A stretch of DNA of 18,771 bases, from positions 1 to 18,771 of the forward strand of contig CAJJXG010000025.1 in the NCBI GenBank assembly GCA_905197045.1. The letters are read 5' to 3'. The number at the start of each line of letters is the position of its first letter. Positions within the stretch are counted from its first letter, which is position 1. This DNA comes from an uncultured Caryophanales bacterium. GTDB taxonomy: Bacteria > Bacillota_I > Bacilli_A > RFN20 > CAG-826. A program made the translations under genes and the position numbers. Positions 6,681 to 13,706 of this stretch are shown piece after piece. The notes below the pieces were generated by a model. That model did no database searches. It was not told the DNA's origin and saw nothing but the letters and a program-made list of their open reading frames with translations.

Positions 6681-7674
6681 ATGAAAAAAAATTCTATTTA
6701 GAAGTTTAGCTGCATGTTTACTTCTTTTTGGCGTTGCAGGTTGTGGTGAGCCTGAAGTTCCTAACATTGATGATACCGAAAATAATGACAATCCAGGGAA
6801 TGATAATCAAGATAATGAAAATCCAGGAAATGAGGATGAAGAAAATCCTGAAGCTGAAGAGTTTATAGTTCAAACAGAAGATAATGGACTTTCTGTTAGT
6901 GCTGATAGCTTTGAATTAGCAAAAGCTAATCCAGAGGATAGTTATATTCCTGAATTTTCAATTGTTGCAAATACTGATAGTAGTTGGCATTGGGTAACTG
7001 CATTGAACGAAAGAGAAACAAAACTTGTTAGCGAAAATCAAGATGTTATTCCAGATTCTGCTTTAACCATGAAATTTGTCAAAAATTCGGATATTGTTGG
7101 TTCAAGTGGAAGTAATGAAATTGAGAAAATTAAAATTGTAATCGATAGAAAAGCCATTAATCCAGGTGAAACCAAGATTAAACTAGTTGTTAAACCATAT
7201 AATGGTTCAAGTTCTGTTATGAAGTTAACTACCATATGCGTTAATGTAAAAGTTTACGCCTATGGAGAAATTCCAATTGACACTTATAATCTTGATTTTG
7301 ATTTAGATTTAACAGGTTTAGAAGAGATATTAAATAAAGGTGTTGATTTAGAATATGCTCAATTTTCAATAAGCGATTTAAAAGGAAGCGATTATTATGG
7401 TTTTGCATATGATGATATTTATAGGCAAGAAATTCCATTAGATAATATTCCTGAAAAAATTTCGTTTACTGATTTTAAATTTGCTAAAGATCATGAATAT
7501 AATGTTCAAATCTTTGTCGAAGCAAAAAAAGCTAAGGATAGAATGTGGATCCAAGTTGAAGAAGCTTCTTCTGGAACTAACTATGAAATCACTAATACTG
7601 AGAGAAGTTCAACTATAAAATTAACAGGCGATGCTTCTGTTAAAGCAAAAATTGGTGATATTTATCAAATTTAG
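6681..7674 (+). pseudogene. Acidic-linker lipoprotein, out of frame after the start codon (possible phase-variable gene)
   Basis: The ATG at 6681, which has a proper ribosome binding site, reads six codons and stops at TAG. Removing one A from the A8 run (6684-6691) joins it to a frame open to 7674. That frame reads M-K-K-I-L-F-R-S-L-A-A-C, then L-L-L-F-G, then the lipobox V-A-G-C with Cys codon 6742-6744. The corrected protein is about 330 residues: signal peptide, a 40-residue Asn/Asp/Glu/Pro linker (repeats of N-P-G-N and D-N-E-N type), then a mixed strand-rich body of unknown family ending I-G-D-I-Y-Q-I. A start at the internal TTG (7003) would lack the signal peptide and linker and has no ribosome binding site, so it is rejected. 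The product would be surface-anchored. It ends in a good intrinsic terminator. Confidence 0.75.
6684..6691 (+). repeat. A8 run directly after start codon of lipoprotein gene 2
   Basis: Eight A residues occupy codons 2-4. Seven would restore the signal peptide frame. Runs of this length are prone to slippage by DNA and RNA polymerase. Confidence 0.7.
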
Positions 7675-7708
7675 TTAATTAATAAATGTTTTAAAAATTA
7701 ATTTTTGA

Positions 7709-7734
7709 GGTTAGATTAAAATATCTAGCCTTTT
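7709..7734 (+). terminator. Intrinsic terminator after lipoprotein gene 2
   Basis: GGTTAGAT pairs with ATCTAGCC (one G-U) around a six-base loop, followed by TTTT, 35 bases after the stop at 7674. Confidence 0.65.
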
Positions 7735-7751
7735 ATAATGTTTATAAGGTT

Positions 7752-8393
7752 ATGTCTAGTTTAAAAAAGAAAAACGAAATGCTTATTGTCTTTGGTGGCT
7801 CCTTTAATCCTTTTTCAAAGGCGCATGGAACTTTAATCAATTTATTAAAAAGAAGATTTAAAGAGGCGCAAATTATACTTTTGCCTTCTAGTGATGAATT
7901 TATGATTGAGAAAAAACATTTTCAAAAAGCAGATATCTTGCCTTTAAAAGCGAGACTAAATATTCTTAAAATTTTTGAAAAAAGAAATAAAAGAGTAATT
8001 ATTGATTTAGTAGAAATTAATAATCCTACTTTTAAAACATATGATTCATTAACATATTTAAAAAAGAAATATCAAGATAAAGAAATATTTTTTGCTTTGG
8101 GTAGTGAAAAACTAGCTAATTTAGAGAAGTGGTATAAAATTGATGAATTATTAAAGAATTTTAAATTTATTGTTTTAAAACGAGGTGATGAGGATTTTTT
8201 GACTTTTAACACATCAAGCGATATCTATTTAAAATATTCTAACTCTTTTGTTTTCTTTAATTATCATGCAAAGTTAAAAAACATTTCATCTACTAAAATT
8301 AGAGAATTAATTAATAAAGATGATTATAAAGATTTAAATGAACTGACTTATCAATATGTAATTAAAGAGCTTTTAAAAATTAAGAAGCTTTAA
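7752..8393 (+). CDS. nadD: Nicotinate-nucleotide adenylyltransferase (NadD-like)
   Basis: The 213-residue protein belongs to the nucleotidyltransferase alpha/beta phosphodiesterase superfamily. It has the nucleotide-binding motif G-G-S-F-N-P-F-S-K-A-H-G at 15-26 (family form G-G-T-F-D-P-I-H-x-G-H), Y-D-S-L-T-Y-L at 97-103, F-A-L-G-S-E-K-L-A-N-L-E-K-W at 114-127 and I-S-S-T-K-I-R near 178-184. It should transfer AMP from ATP to nicotinate mononucleotide in NAD synthesis. The second His of the first motif is kept (H25) but the first is replaced by Ser, so activity or substrate may differ, and a NadD paralogue is possible. The ATG at 7752 has AAGG only two bases upstream. The ATG at 7779, which gives the usual short N-terminus, is an alternative. 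Its 3' end overlaps the convergent ferredoxin gene by 14 bases. Confidence 0.8.
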   Translation: MSSLKKKNEMLIVFGGSFNPFSKAHGTLINLLKRRFKEAQIILLPSSDEFMIEKKHFQKADILPLKARLNILKIFEKRNKRVIIDLVEINNPTFKTYDSLTYLKKKYQDKEIFFALGSEKLANLEKWYKIDELLKNFKFIVLKRGDEDFLTFNTSSDIYLKYSNSFVFFNYHAKLKNISSTKIRELINKDDYKDLNELTYQYVIKELLKIKKL

Positions 8394-9279
8394 AATATTT
8401 ATCATGAAGTGTATTTATTTTTAAAATAACTTTTGGAAATAATTTAAAGAATTTTGTTTTATGAGTTTTAAGAAAATCTCCTTTTAATGAAGGATCTTTT
8501 TCAATACGAGATAAATCGTATTTTCCGTTTACTTTCCATTTTTGAAGCATTCCAATATTTATTGCATCTTTTGGACAAAAGAAGGAGCAGCGCATGCACA
8601 TTAAGCAATGATGGTGGAAGATAATTTTCTTTTTATTATTATCAAAAGTAATATTATTAATCGGACATTCATTAATACATTTTTGACATAATATGCATTT
8701 AGTATAATCTACCTTATAAAAATAAGAATTTACTGGGCCACCAAGTCTTTGTATTTTAAAAATGAAAGAATTAAAAGCTAATAAAGGATTATATTTAACT
8801 TTTCTTACAATATTATTTTTAAGTTCATAAACTAAAATATCTAATAGTTTCTCATTATAAATAAATAACTCTTTTATAAAGTCGTCTTCATAACGAAAAT
8901 GAATATTGTAAGGCATTAAAAAGTGGTATTCATTTAGAAGCTTTGCTTTATCTTTCCTTATCTTTCTAATTAAAGAGTAGGAAGAAGAATTATTTAAAAT
9001 AATTGGTTCCCCGCTTTGTTTAGCAATAATAACTTTTTGATTTTTGTTTAACTTTATTCTTTTGATGAATCTATCAAAAATAATTGGCGTGTTAAAAGCA
9101 TAGATCGGATAAGAAAAAATTATTAAATCATAACTATTTAAAGAAGAAGATGAAGTAGTGCCATCAATTGATAAAAATTCAACTTCACCTAAGTTTTCCT
9201 TTGTGAAGCGTTCTTTAATTTTTTCTACTAAGTATTTAGTATTATATGTACCTGTAAAATAAATAATGAGGGTTTTCAT
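8380..9279 (-). CDS. EFR1-type ferredoxin (flavodoxin domain plus two [4Fe-4S] clusters)
   Basis: The 299-residue protein has an N-terminal flavodoxin-like domain (L-I-I-Y-F-T-G-T-Y-N-T-K at 4-15, F-S-Y-P-I-Y-A-F at 55-62). A 2x[4Fe-4S] ferredoxin module follows, with C195-x2-C198-x2-C201-x3-C205-P and C225-x2-C228-x2-C231-x3-C235-P. This combination defines the EFR1 family of anaerobic Bacillota, thought to move electrons between flavin and low-potential iron-sulfur partners in the cytoplasm. Its start overlaps the stop of the upstream dehydrogenase gene by four bases (ATGA), so translation is coupled and the two may work as a redox pair. The partner reaction is not known. Confidence 0.88.
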   Translation of the reverse strand: MKTLIIYFTGTYNTKYLVEKIKERFTKENLGEVEFLSIDGTTSSSSLNSYDLIIFSYPIYAFNTPIIFDRFIKRIKLNKNQKVIIAKQSGEPIILNNSSSYSLIRKIRKDKAKLLNEYHFLMPYNIHFRYEDDFIKELFIYNEKLLDILVYELKNNIVRKVKYNPLLAFNSFIFKIQRLGGPVNSYFYKVDYTKCILCQKCINECPINNITFDNNKKKIIFHHHCLMCMRCSFFCPKDAINIGMLQKWKVNGKYDLSRIEKDPSLKGDFLKTHKTKFFKLFPKVILKINTLHDKYFKAS

Positions 9280-10205
9280 TTTGAATTAATTTTGTTAGTT
9301 AAGTTAAAAATTTTTGAATTTTCATTAAGATTTAAAAGGTTTTTTCTTAAATTATAGATTTTTGGATAACCCCATGAATGAAAAAGCCCGCGTGGTCCAA
9401 CCCGTTTTGCTAAAGGAGTATAATCGCAATCTATTCCTTTTAAAATTGATAAAGAAGCTTTAGCGCTATCCATGAAAATAAGTTTCATAATAGAAGGAAC
9501 AAATATATAAAAGAGCTTATTATAGGCTTTATTTTTCTTATCAAAAAGTTTTGTAACAGCAATTCCTGGATGAGTTAAAGTAATGTTTATATTTTGACTC
9601 TCTTTTAAAAAGAGCAAATAACTTGTTAAAAGGTGTTTAGAAAGGGCGTAGCGTTTAGTTTTATTCTTCACATTGTTTAAGTAAGAGATTAAATCGTTTT
9701 CACTATTTAAAAGATTATTTTTATTTTTGAGTTTAACCGAAGAAGTTAAACTACTAACAACAATTATTTTACATTGTGGTTTTATCATTAATAATTCTTT
9801 AATGAAAAAAGAAGGTCTAAAATAGTTTACTAAATAAGTTTTTTCAACACCTTCAATTAATTGATAAGCTTGATGATAAATTCCACTTACATTTATAAAA
9901 TAATCAAGATTTGCATTGTTTTTTACAAATTCAAGCGTATTTAAAAGAGATTTTTCGTCAAGATAATCAAAATAAATTACCTCAATTTTATTATGGAATC
10001 TTTTTTCAAGTTTTTCTTTTAAAATATTTCCTTCTTTTAAATTTCTCACTAATAGATATAAATCATTTTTTAAATAAGATAAGTAAGTTATTAAAGAAGA
10101 GCCAATTCCTCCAGTTGCTCCATTTATTAAAATAGTCTTATTTGTAACGTTTATTATATTTTGATTTACCCAATTAAAATATTTCTCTTCTTTTTCCATA
10201 TCCAC
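9276..10205 (-). CDS. Short-chain dehydrogenase/reductase (SDR)
   Basis: The 309-residue protein has the classical SDR features: the nucleotide-binding loop N-G-A-T-G-G-I-G at 28-35, N-V-S-G at 105-108 in place of N-N-A-G, catalytic Ser around V-S-S-L (150-153), Y186-A-L-S-K190 as the catalytic Tyr/Lys pair, and T-H-P-G after the active site. The length, about 50 residues over a minimal SDR, and the C-terminal layout recall retinol-dehydrogenase-like SDRs acting on lipophilic alcohols or ketones, but the substrate cannot be read from sequence. It is first of a coupled pair with the EFR1 ferredoxin gene (ATGA overlap). Start is ambiguous: GTG at 10205 or ATG at 10199, neither with a strong ribosome binding site. 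Confidence 0.87.
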   Translation of the reverse strand: MDMEKEEKYFNWVNQNIINVTNKTILINGATGGIGSSLITYLSYLKNDLYLLVRNLKEGNILKEKLEKRFHNKIEVIYFDYLDEKSLLNTLEFVKNNANLDYFINVSGIYHQAYQLIEGVEKTYLVNYFRPSFFIKELLMIKPQCKIIVVSSLTSSVKLKNKNNLLNSENDLISYLNNVKNKTKRYALSKHLLTSYLLFLKESQNINITLTHPGIAVTKLFDKKNKAYNKLFYIFVPSIMKLIFMDSAKASLSILKGIDCDYTPLAKRVGPRGLFHSWGYPKIYNLRKNLLNLNENSKIFNLTNKINSK

Positions 10206-10292
10206 TAAATTCTAATTAAAAATGGATAAATAATAAACTTTTAATTTTGTAATGCTTAAGTGACAAGGTACAATATTTTTGAGCTCAGATTT

Positions 10293-10898
10293 ATGGAATT
10301 TATTAAAATAAAAGTTTCTTGGAAAGATTATCCAGAAAATTTATATCGTATAATTCTTGTAAAAAAGGATATCACTTTAGAAGAATTAAGTTATTCGCTT
10401 TGTTTACTTTTAAAAACAAGATTTGAACATCTTTCATTATTTAGATGTGGAGAAGATATTTATATTGACGAAGATAGTGCTGAAGAATATGAGTGGATCT
10501 CTTTTAATAATGTCAAATTAACTGATATGTTAGATAAATATAAGCAAATAAGCTTTGAATATGATACTGGCGAAGGCTATTCATTTTTAGTAAAAAGATG
10601 CTCCAAATATTTTTATGAATATCCATTTAAAACCGATGCAATTCTTGTTGAAGCAAAAGGTGATGGAATTTTTGAAGATAATATTTCTGGTTTATATAGC
10701 ATTATGGAAAATGAAGAATTTGATGAAAATGAAGAAAGGATTGGTACTTTTGGCGAGCCACTACCTAAAGATTATAATTTCTTCCAAGAATTTGATTATG
10801 ACTATATAAATAGTGCTTTAATTCAAGGCATTCCATATTTCATTTCTTGGCAAGATGATGGTCAAAATGATGTGTTATTTGAAGGCAATTTCGATTAA
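10293..10898 (+). CDS. pRiA4b ORF-3-like family protein
   Basis: From the ATG at 10293 the product has 201 residues. It matches the general plan of the plasmid pRiA4b ORF-3-like family: I-K-V-S-W followed by L-Y-R-I-I-L-V, D-I-T-L-E-E-L, a helix, H-L-S-L-F-R, D-I-Y-I-D, then L-T-D-M-L near the middle, F-E-Y-D-T-G-E-G-Y (family form Y-D-x-G-D-x-W) and a long acidic tail ending N-F-D. The function of the family is unknown. It is scattered on chromosomes, plasmids and IS-associated loci. A GTG at 10260 would add 11 residues but lacks a ribosome binding site and is less likely. It is divergent from the dehydrogenase/ferredoxin pair. Confidence 0.65.
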   Translation: MEFIKIKVSWKDYPENLYRIILVKKDITLEELSYSLCLLLKTRFEHLSLFRCGEDIYIDEDSAEEYEWISFNNVKLTDMLDKYKQISFEYDTGEGYSFLVKRCSKYFYEYPFKTDAILVEAKGDGIFEDNISGLYSIMENEEFDENEERIGTFGEPLPKDYNFFQEFDYDYINSALIQGIPYFISWQDDGQNDVLFEGNFD

Positions 10899-10926
10899 TA
10901 TCCATTTTCTTTTAGCCTTTAAAAGA

Positions 10927-10957
10927 TTGTTTAGAACCGATATAAATTAAATATAAT
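10927..10957 (+). promoter_or_regulatory. Possible promoter for the alpha/beta hydrolase gene
   Basis: TTGTTT (10927-10932) and a consensus TATAAT (10952-10957) are separated by 19 bases, slightly long. It is placed about 70 bases before the proposed start. Confidence 0.4.
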
Positions 10958-11029
10958 TTAGATCCTAGTTTAAAAAATCTTTATTTAGTAGAGTAAAACC
11001 ACCATTTAATAAACTAGCTTTTTTTCTTT

Positions 11030-11812
11030 TTGCGAGTTTTAGCTACTATCTATCCTTTTCCTAGAAAACTAAAAAAGATTCTTTCTTATCAAAAAATAAA
11101 TGTCAAAGAATGTGAGGACAAATATAAAGTTTATATTTTTCATAAACTTAAAAAAGATATTAATTCTTTAACTCCAATTTTTTATCTTCATGGAGGAGCT
11201 TTTGCTTATAAAGGATCAAGTTGTCATTTTAAAAATATAATGGATTATGCATTAAATAATGATGTTGTTATTTATTATTTAGATTATGATACAAAACTTA
11301 TTCATCCGAAATTAGAAGAACAAGTAGAAAAAGCTTTTTTAAAACTAAAACTAAATCCTGAGGAAACAATTTTAGCTGTTGATTCAGCAGGAGGTTATCT
11401 TGCTCTTTCTTTGCTCGAGAAGTTAAGAAAAGTAAAAGCCTTAATGTTATTTTATCCAGTTGTTACAAATTCCAATAACTTTGAATCAAAAAGGATTTTT
11501 TATGATACGCCAATGTGGAACGCAAAATTAAACGAGTTAATGTGGAAAAGGTTTTTAAATAGTCAGACAATCGATAACTTTTTAAGTGTCTCATTCGATT
11601 ATCTGCCTAAAACTTACGTTGAAATTTGTGAATTTGATTGCTTAAAAGATGAAGGAGTGGCAATTGCTAATAAATTTAACGCTATTTATTATGAAATTCC
11701 TAAAGCAATGCATGGATTTGATATAGTAAGAAATTCACCAATTACAATAAATGCTTTAATTAATGGGAATAATTTTATTAGAAAAGTTATTGAAACGGAT
11801 AATCGTTATTGA
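11030..11812 (+). CDS. Alpha/beta hydrolase (HSL-type esterase/lipase fold)
   Basis: The 260-residue protein shows the hormone-sensitive-lipase-type arrangement: oxyanion motif H-G-G-A-F at 54-58, nucleophile motif D118-S119-A-G-G, a candidate catalytic Asp at 203 (E-F-D-C-L-K-D) and His at 228 (A-M-H-G-F). The catalytic set is therefore complete. It should be a cytoplasmic carboxylic-ester hydrolase of unknown substrate. The start is a TTG with no ribosome binding site, right after a T-rich run. An in-frame TAG lies 15 bases upstream and no better start exists in any frame, so the N-terminus may be shortened or altered. The family usually has about 50 residues before the H-G-G motif, which is met here. 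Confidence 0.8.
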   Translation: MRVLATIYPFPRKLKKILSYQKINVKECEDKYKVYIFHKLKKDINSLTPIFYLHGGAFAYKGSSCHFKNIMDYALNNDVVIYYLDYDTKLIHPKLEEQVEKAFLKLKLNPEETILAVDSAGGYLALSLLEKLRKVKALMLFYPVVTNSNNFESKRIFYDTPMWNAKLNELMWKRFLNSQTIDNFLSVSFDYLPKTYVEICEFDCLKDEGVAIANKFNAIYYEIPKAMHGFDIVRNSPITINALINGNNFIRKVIETDNRY

Positions 11813-11915
11813 ATTGAATCATTGGCTTAACTCAAAATTCCAGTGATCGATCTTACTTTTTGCAAAATATTGTAATCAATAATCAATTTTTTCTTTTAAT
11901 AAGTCAGTATTATTT

Positions 11916-11924
11916 TGATATAAT
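11916..11924 (+). promoter_or_regulatory. Extended -10 promoter element of tRNA-Leu
   Basis: TGaTATAAT is a perfect extended -10, ending nine bases before the first base of the tRNA. No good -35 is seen, as is common with extended -10 promoters. Confidence 0.65.
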
Positions 11925-11933
11925 AATTTTCGC

Positions 11934-12020
11934 GGCTCCTTGTTGGAATTGGCAGACAAGGTAGACTCAAAATCTACTGGTAGTGATACCGTATCGGTTC
12001 GACCCCGATAGGAGCCACCA
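11934..12020 (+). tRNA. tRNA-Leu, anticodon CAA
   Basis: Acceptor GGCTCCT pairs perfectly with AGGAGCC. Anticodon stem GTAGA/TCTAC encloses CTCAAAA, giving anticodon CAA (codon TTG). There is a long class II variable arm (TGGTAG and TACCG around TGA), a T arm ATCGG/CCGAT with TTCGACC, discriminator A, and encoded CCA. Length 87. It is followed by its own terminator and then by mobile-element debris, so its 3' end is a likely past integration site. Confidence 0.93.
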
Positions 12021-12034
12021 AAATCTTAAAAATG

Positions 12035-12057
12035 CACGATAGTTATCGTGTTTTTTT
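12035..12057 (+). terminator. Intrinsic terminator after tRNA-Leu
   Basis: CACGAT/ATCGTG stem with AGTT loop, followed by seven T residues, 14 bases after the tRNA CCA. Confidence 0.85.
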
Positions 12058-12125
12058 ATGTTTTTAGAAGATGCAAAATTGAACTGACTCGAGCCATTGG
12101 ACTATTTTTAAGGGCTCTCCGATTT

Positions 12126-12191
12126 TTTGCGGGGTATTTACGGGGTTTTGTATAAGTTCTCCTTTTTTTGTAGCAAAACTGACCCCGTAAA
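12126..12191. repeat. Clustered ACCCCGYAAA repeats (three of four copies)
   Basis: Copies at 12126-12135 and 12137-12146 point to the minus strand and are one base apart. The copy at 12182-12191 points to the plus strand. A fourth lies at 12515-12524. Spacing and orientation resemble arm-type integrase binding sites, but no integrase gene survives. Confidence 0.55.
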
Positions 12192-12576
12192 AAATTGCAC
12201 AAAATAAAATACTCAAAATAATCTTCCGAATTATTTATTGAAGCGAATTTTTTGTCCGAATTGTTTTAGGTAGATGCTTTACAGATCGATATATAAAAAT
12301 AAAAATTGATGGCAAAACGATTAATAAGTCAATTTAAGAAGAATTAATAGTAAAATAAAAGTATTAAAAAACATTTCATTCGGTATCTCAAACTGCAGTC
12401 ATTTGGGGAAGAGGATCTTTCTAATATATAAAGATTTTAATCCCTTAGGTAAAGATTTAGGTGATACCGTTAAGTAGTGCCCAGTAAAAAATAGAAGCTT
12501 TTTAAATTTTTAACACCCCGTAAAAAAAGGAGACCCAAATTTAGCATTTATTTAACATAAATTGAGCATAAGCGAC

Positions 12577-12611
12577 TTAACATCCTAACCTCTGCTGTAG
12601 TGGTATGTTAA
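12577..12611 (+). promoter_or_regulatory. Inverted repeat in the leader of the radical SAM gene
   Basis: TTAACAT (12577-12583) pairs with ATGTTAA (12605-12611). Inside, ACC/GGT and CT/AG can extend the stem. A further TTAACAT lies at 12552-12558. It ends eight bases before the ribosome binding site (AAGGAG, 12620-12625), so it could be an operator or an mRNA hairpin affecting initiation. Confidence 0.45.
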
Positions 12612-12635
12612 ATAAGGTAAAGGAGAATCTAAAAG

Positions 12636-13538
12636 ATGAGTAAGAACGTTATCATAAAACAAATCCAAGTCAAAGACGTAATGACAAAATCCAATGCTCC
12701 TATAGGAGGATATTGCGTCAACCCCTATGTCGGATGCACCCATGGCTGCAGATACTGTTATGCCTCATTCATGAAAAGATTCACAGGCCACACGGAAGAA
12801 TGGGGAACGTTTTTGGATGTCAAGAACTGGCAACCAATTAAGAATCTAGGTAAATTCAAAGGCGAACATATCATCGTTGGGACTGTGACCGATGGTTATC
12901 TGCCAGAAGAGGCCAAATACAAGAACACTAGAAAACTATTGGAACAATTGGTGGGCGTTGACGCAGAACTATTGATATGCACGAAATCCGATTTAGTAGT
13001 TAGGGATTTGGATTTGTTAAAGAAATTCGACAAAGTTACGGTTTCTTGGTCAATTAACACCTTAGACGAAGGCTTCAGAAGCGATATGGACAATTCCGTG
13101 TCCATAGAAAGAAAACTAAAGGCAATGAAAGAAGTGTATGATGCTGGGATTAGAACGGTATGCTTCATCTCGCCAGTATTCCCAGGCATCACGGACTTCA
13201 AGAAGATATTCGAATTGGTTAAAAATCAATGCGATTTGGTATGGCTTGAAAACCTTAACCTTAGAGGTGGATTCAAAGGGAAAATAATGGATTATATCAA
13301 AGAAAAACATCCTGATTTGTATCCTTTATACGAAGATATATATAAGAAAAAAAACAAGAGCTATTTTGAAGAATTAGAAAAAGAGGCTGAGCAATTAGCC
13401 AAAGATAACGATTGTCCATTCGTGGATAACGAAACACCATATGGAAGAGCCAAAAAAGGTCATCCAGTAATCGTTGACTACTTCTATCACGAAGAGGTTA
13501 GAGGTTCAAACAACACAGGGAAAAGAAATAGGAAGTAG
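12636..13538 (+). CDS. Radical SAM protein, SPL-like family
   Basis: The 300-residue protein carries the radical SAM cluster motif C34-T-H-G-C38-R-Y-C41, in the context Y-V-G-C-T-H-G-C-R-Y-C-Y-A typical of the spore photoproduct lyase-like subgroup. Further family marks are G-T-V-T-D-G-Y near 82-88, L-L-I-C-T-K-S near 112-118, S-W-S-I-N near 137-141 and F-I-S-P-V-F-P-G-I-T near 177-186. It should bind a [4Fe-4S] cluster and S-adenosylmethionine and start radical chemistry on an unknown substrate. True photoproduct lyase activity is not implied. The start is well supported by AAGGAG ten bases upstream. Codon use is plainly less AT-biased than its neighbours (many C-ending and G-ending codons), and it sits between a tRNA-Leu scar and a recombinase remnant, so it was probably brought in by the lost element. 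Confidence 0.85.
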   Translation: MSKNVIIKQIQVKDVMTKSNAPIGGYCVNPYVGCTHGCRYCYASFMKRFTGHTEEWGTFLDVKNWQPIKNLGKFKGEHIIVGTVTDGYLPEEAKYKNTRKLLEQLVGVDAELLICTKSDLVVRDLDLLKKFDKVTVSWSINTLDEGFRSDMDNSVSIERKLKAMKEVYDAGIRTVCFISPVFPGITDFKKIFELVKNQCDLVWLENLNLRGGFKGKIMDYIKEKHPDLYPLYEDIYKKKNKSYFEELEKEAEQLAKDNDCPFVDNETPYGRAKKGHPVIVDYFYHEEVRGSNNTGKRNRK

Positions 13539-13554
13539 GCTGAGATTCATGTAA

Positions 13555-13674
13555 GGACCACCGCCACATAATAGATAATAGGATTGGCAACAATAATATC
13601 AGTCCTTTTTTCGTTTTATAAGGCTGTTTCACTTATTTTTTGGCCTTCGGCAGTGATGCTGGTGGTCTTTTTTT
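13555..13674 (+). ncRNA. Candidate structured RNA closed by a long-range stem and T run
   Basis: GACCACC (13556-13562) is exactly complementary to GGTGGTC (13661-13667), which is followed by seven T residues. CAC (13565-13567) and GTG (13653-13655) extend the stem across a small bulge. Between them are one internal terminator-like hairpin (13580-13611) and GCC-TTC-GGC (13643-13651). No RNA family is recognised. It could equally be two stacked terminators or the end of a mobile element. Confidence 0.35.
13580..13611 (+). terminator. Intrinsic terminator after the radical SAM gene
   Basis: AGGATTG pairs with CAGTCCT (one G-U) around a 13-base loop, followed by a T run, about 40 bases after the radical SAM stop codon. 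Confidence 0.6.
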
Positions 13675-13706
13675 ATACCTAGAAATGTTTTTTACTTTTT
13701 TTAATT

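Larger units (their letters stand above)
12058..12635. other. Gene-free scar between tRNA-Leu and the radical SAM gene
   Basis: No intact gene. Four copies of ACCCCGYAAA occur: two on the minus strand at 12126-12135 and 12137-12146, two on the plus strand at 12182-12191 and 12515-12524. The inner pair also forms an inverted repeat around a short AT-rich segment. CGGTATC (12381-12387) and GATACCG (12463-12469) form another inverted pair. A short open stretch on the plus strand ending at the TAG near 12476 gives a peptide that looks vaguely coding, but no family is recognised. The whole segment looks like debris of a tRNA-integrated element. Confidence 0.5.

Noticed and set aside
7003..7674. 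TTG-initiated 223-codon gene as the real start of lipoprotein 2
   Set aside because: The same frame is open back to a complete lipobox and signal peptide, the ATG at 6681 has the ribosome binding site, and the TTG has none.
11983..12470. GTGATACCGT shared by the tRNA-Leu variable arm and 12461-12470 as an attachment repeat
   Set aside because: Only ten bases match, it is not the tRNA 3' end, and the flanks differ.
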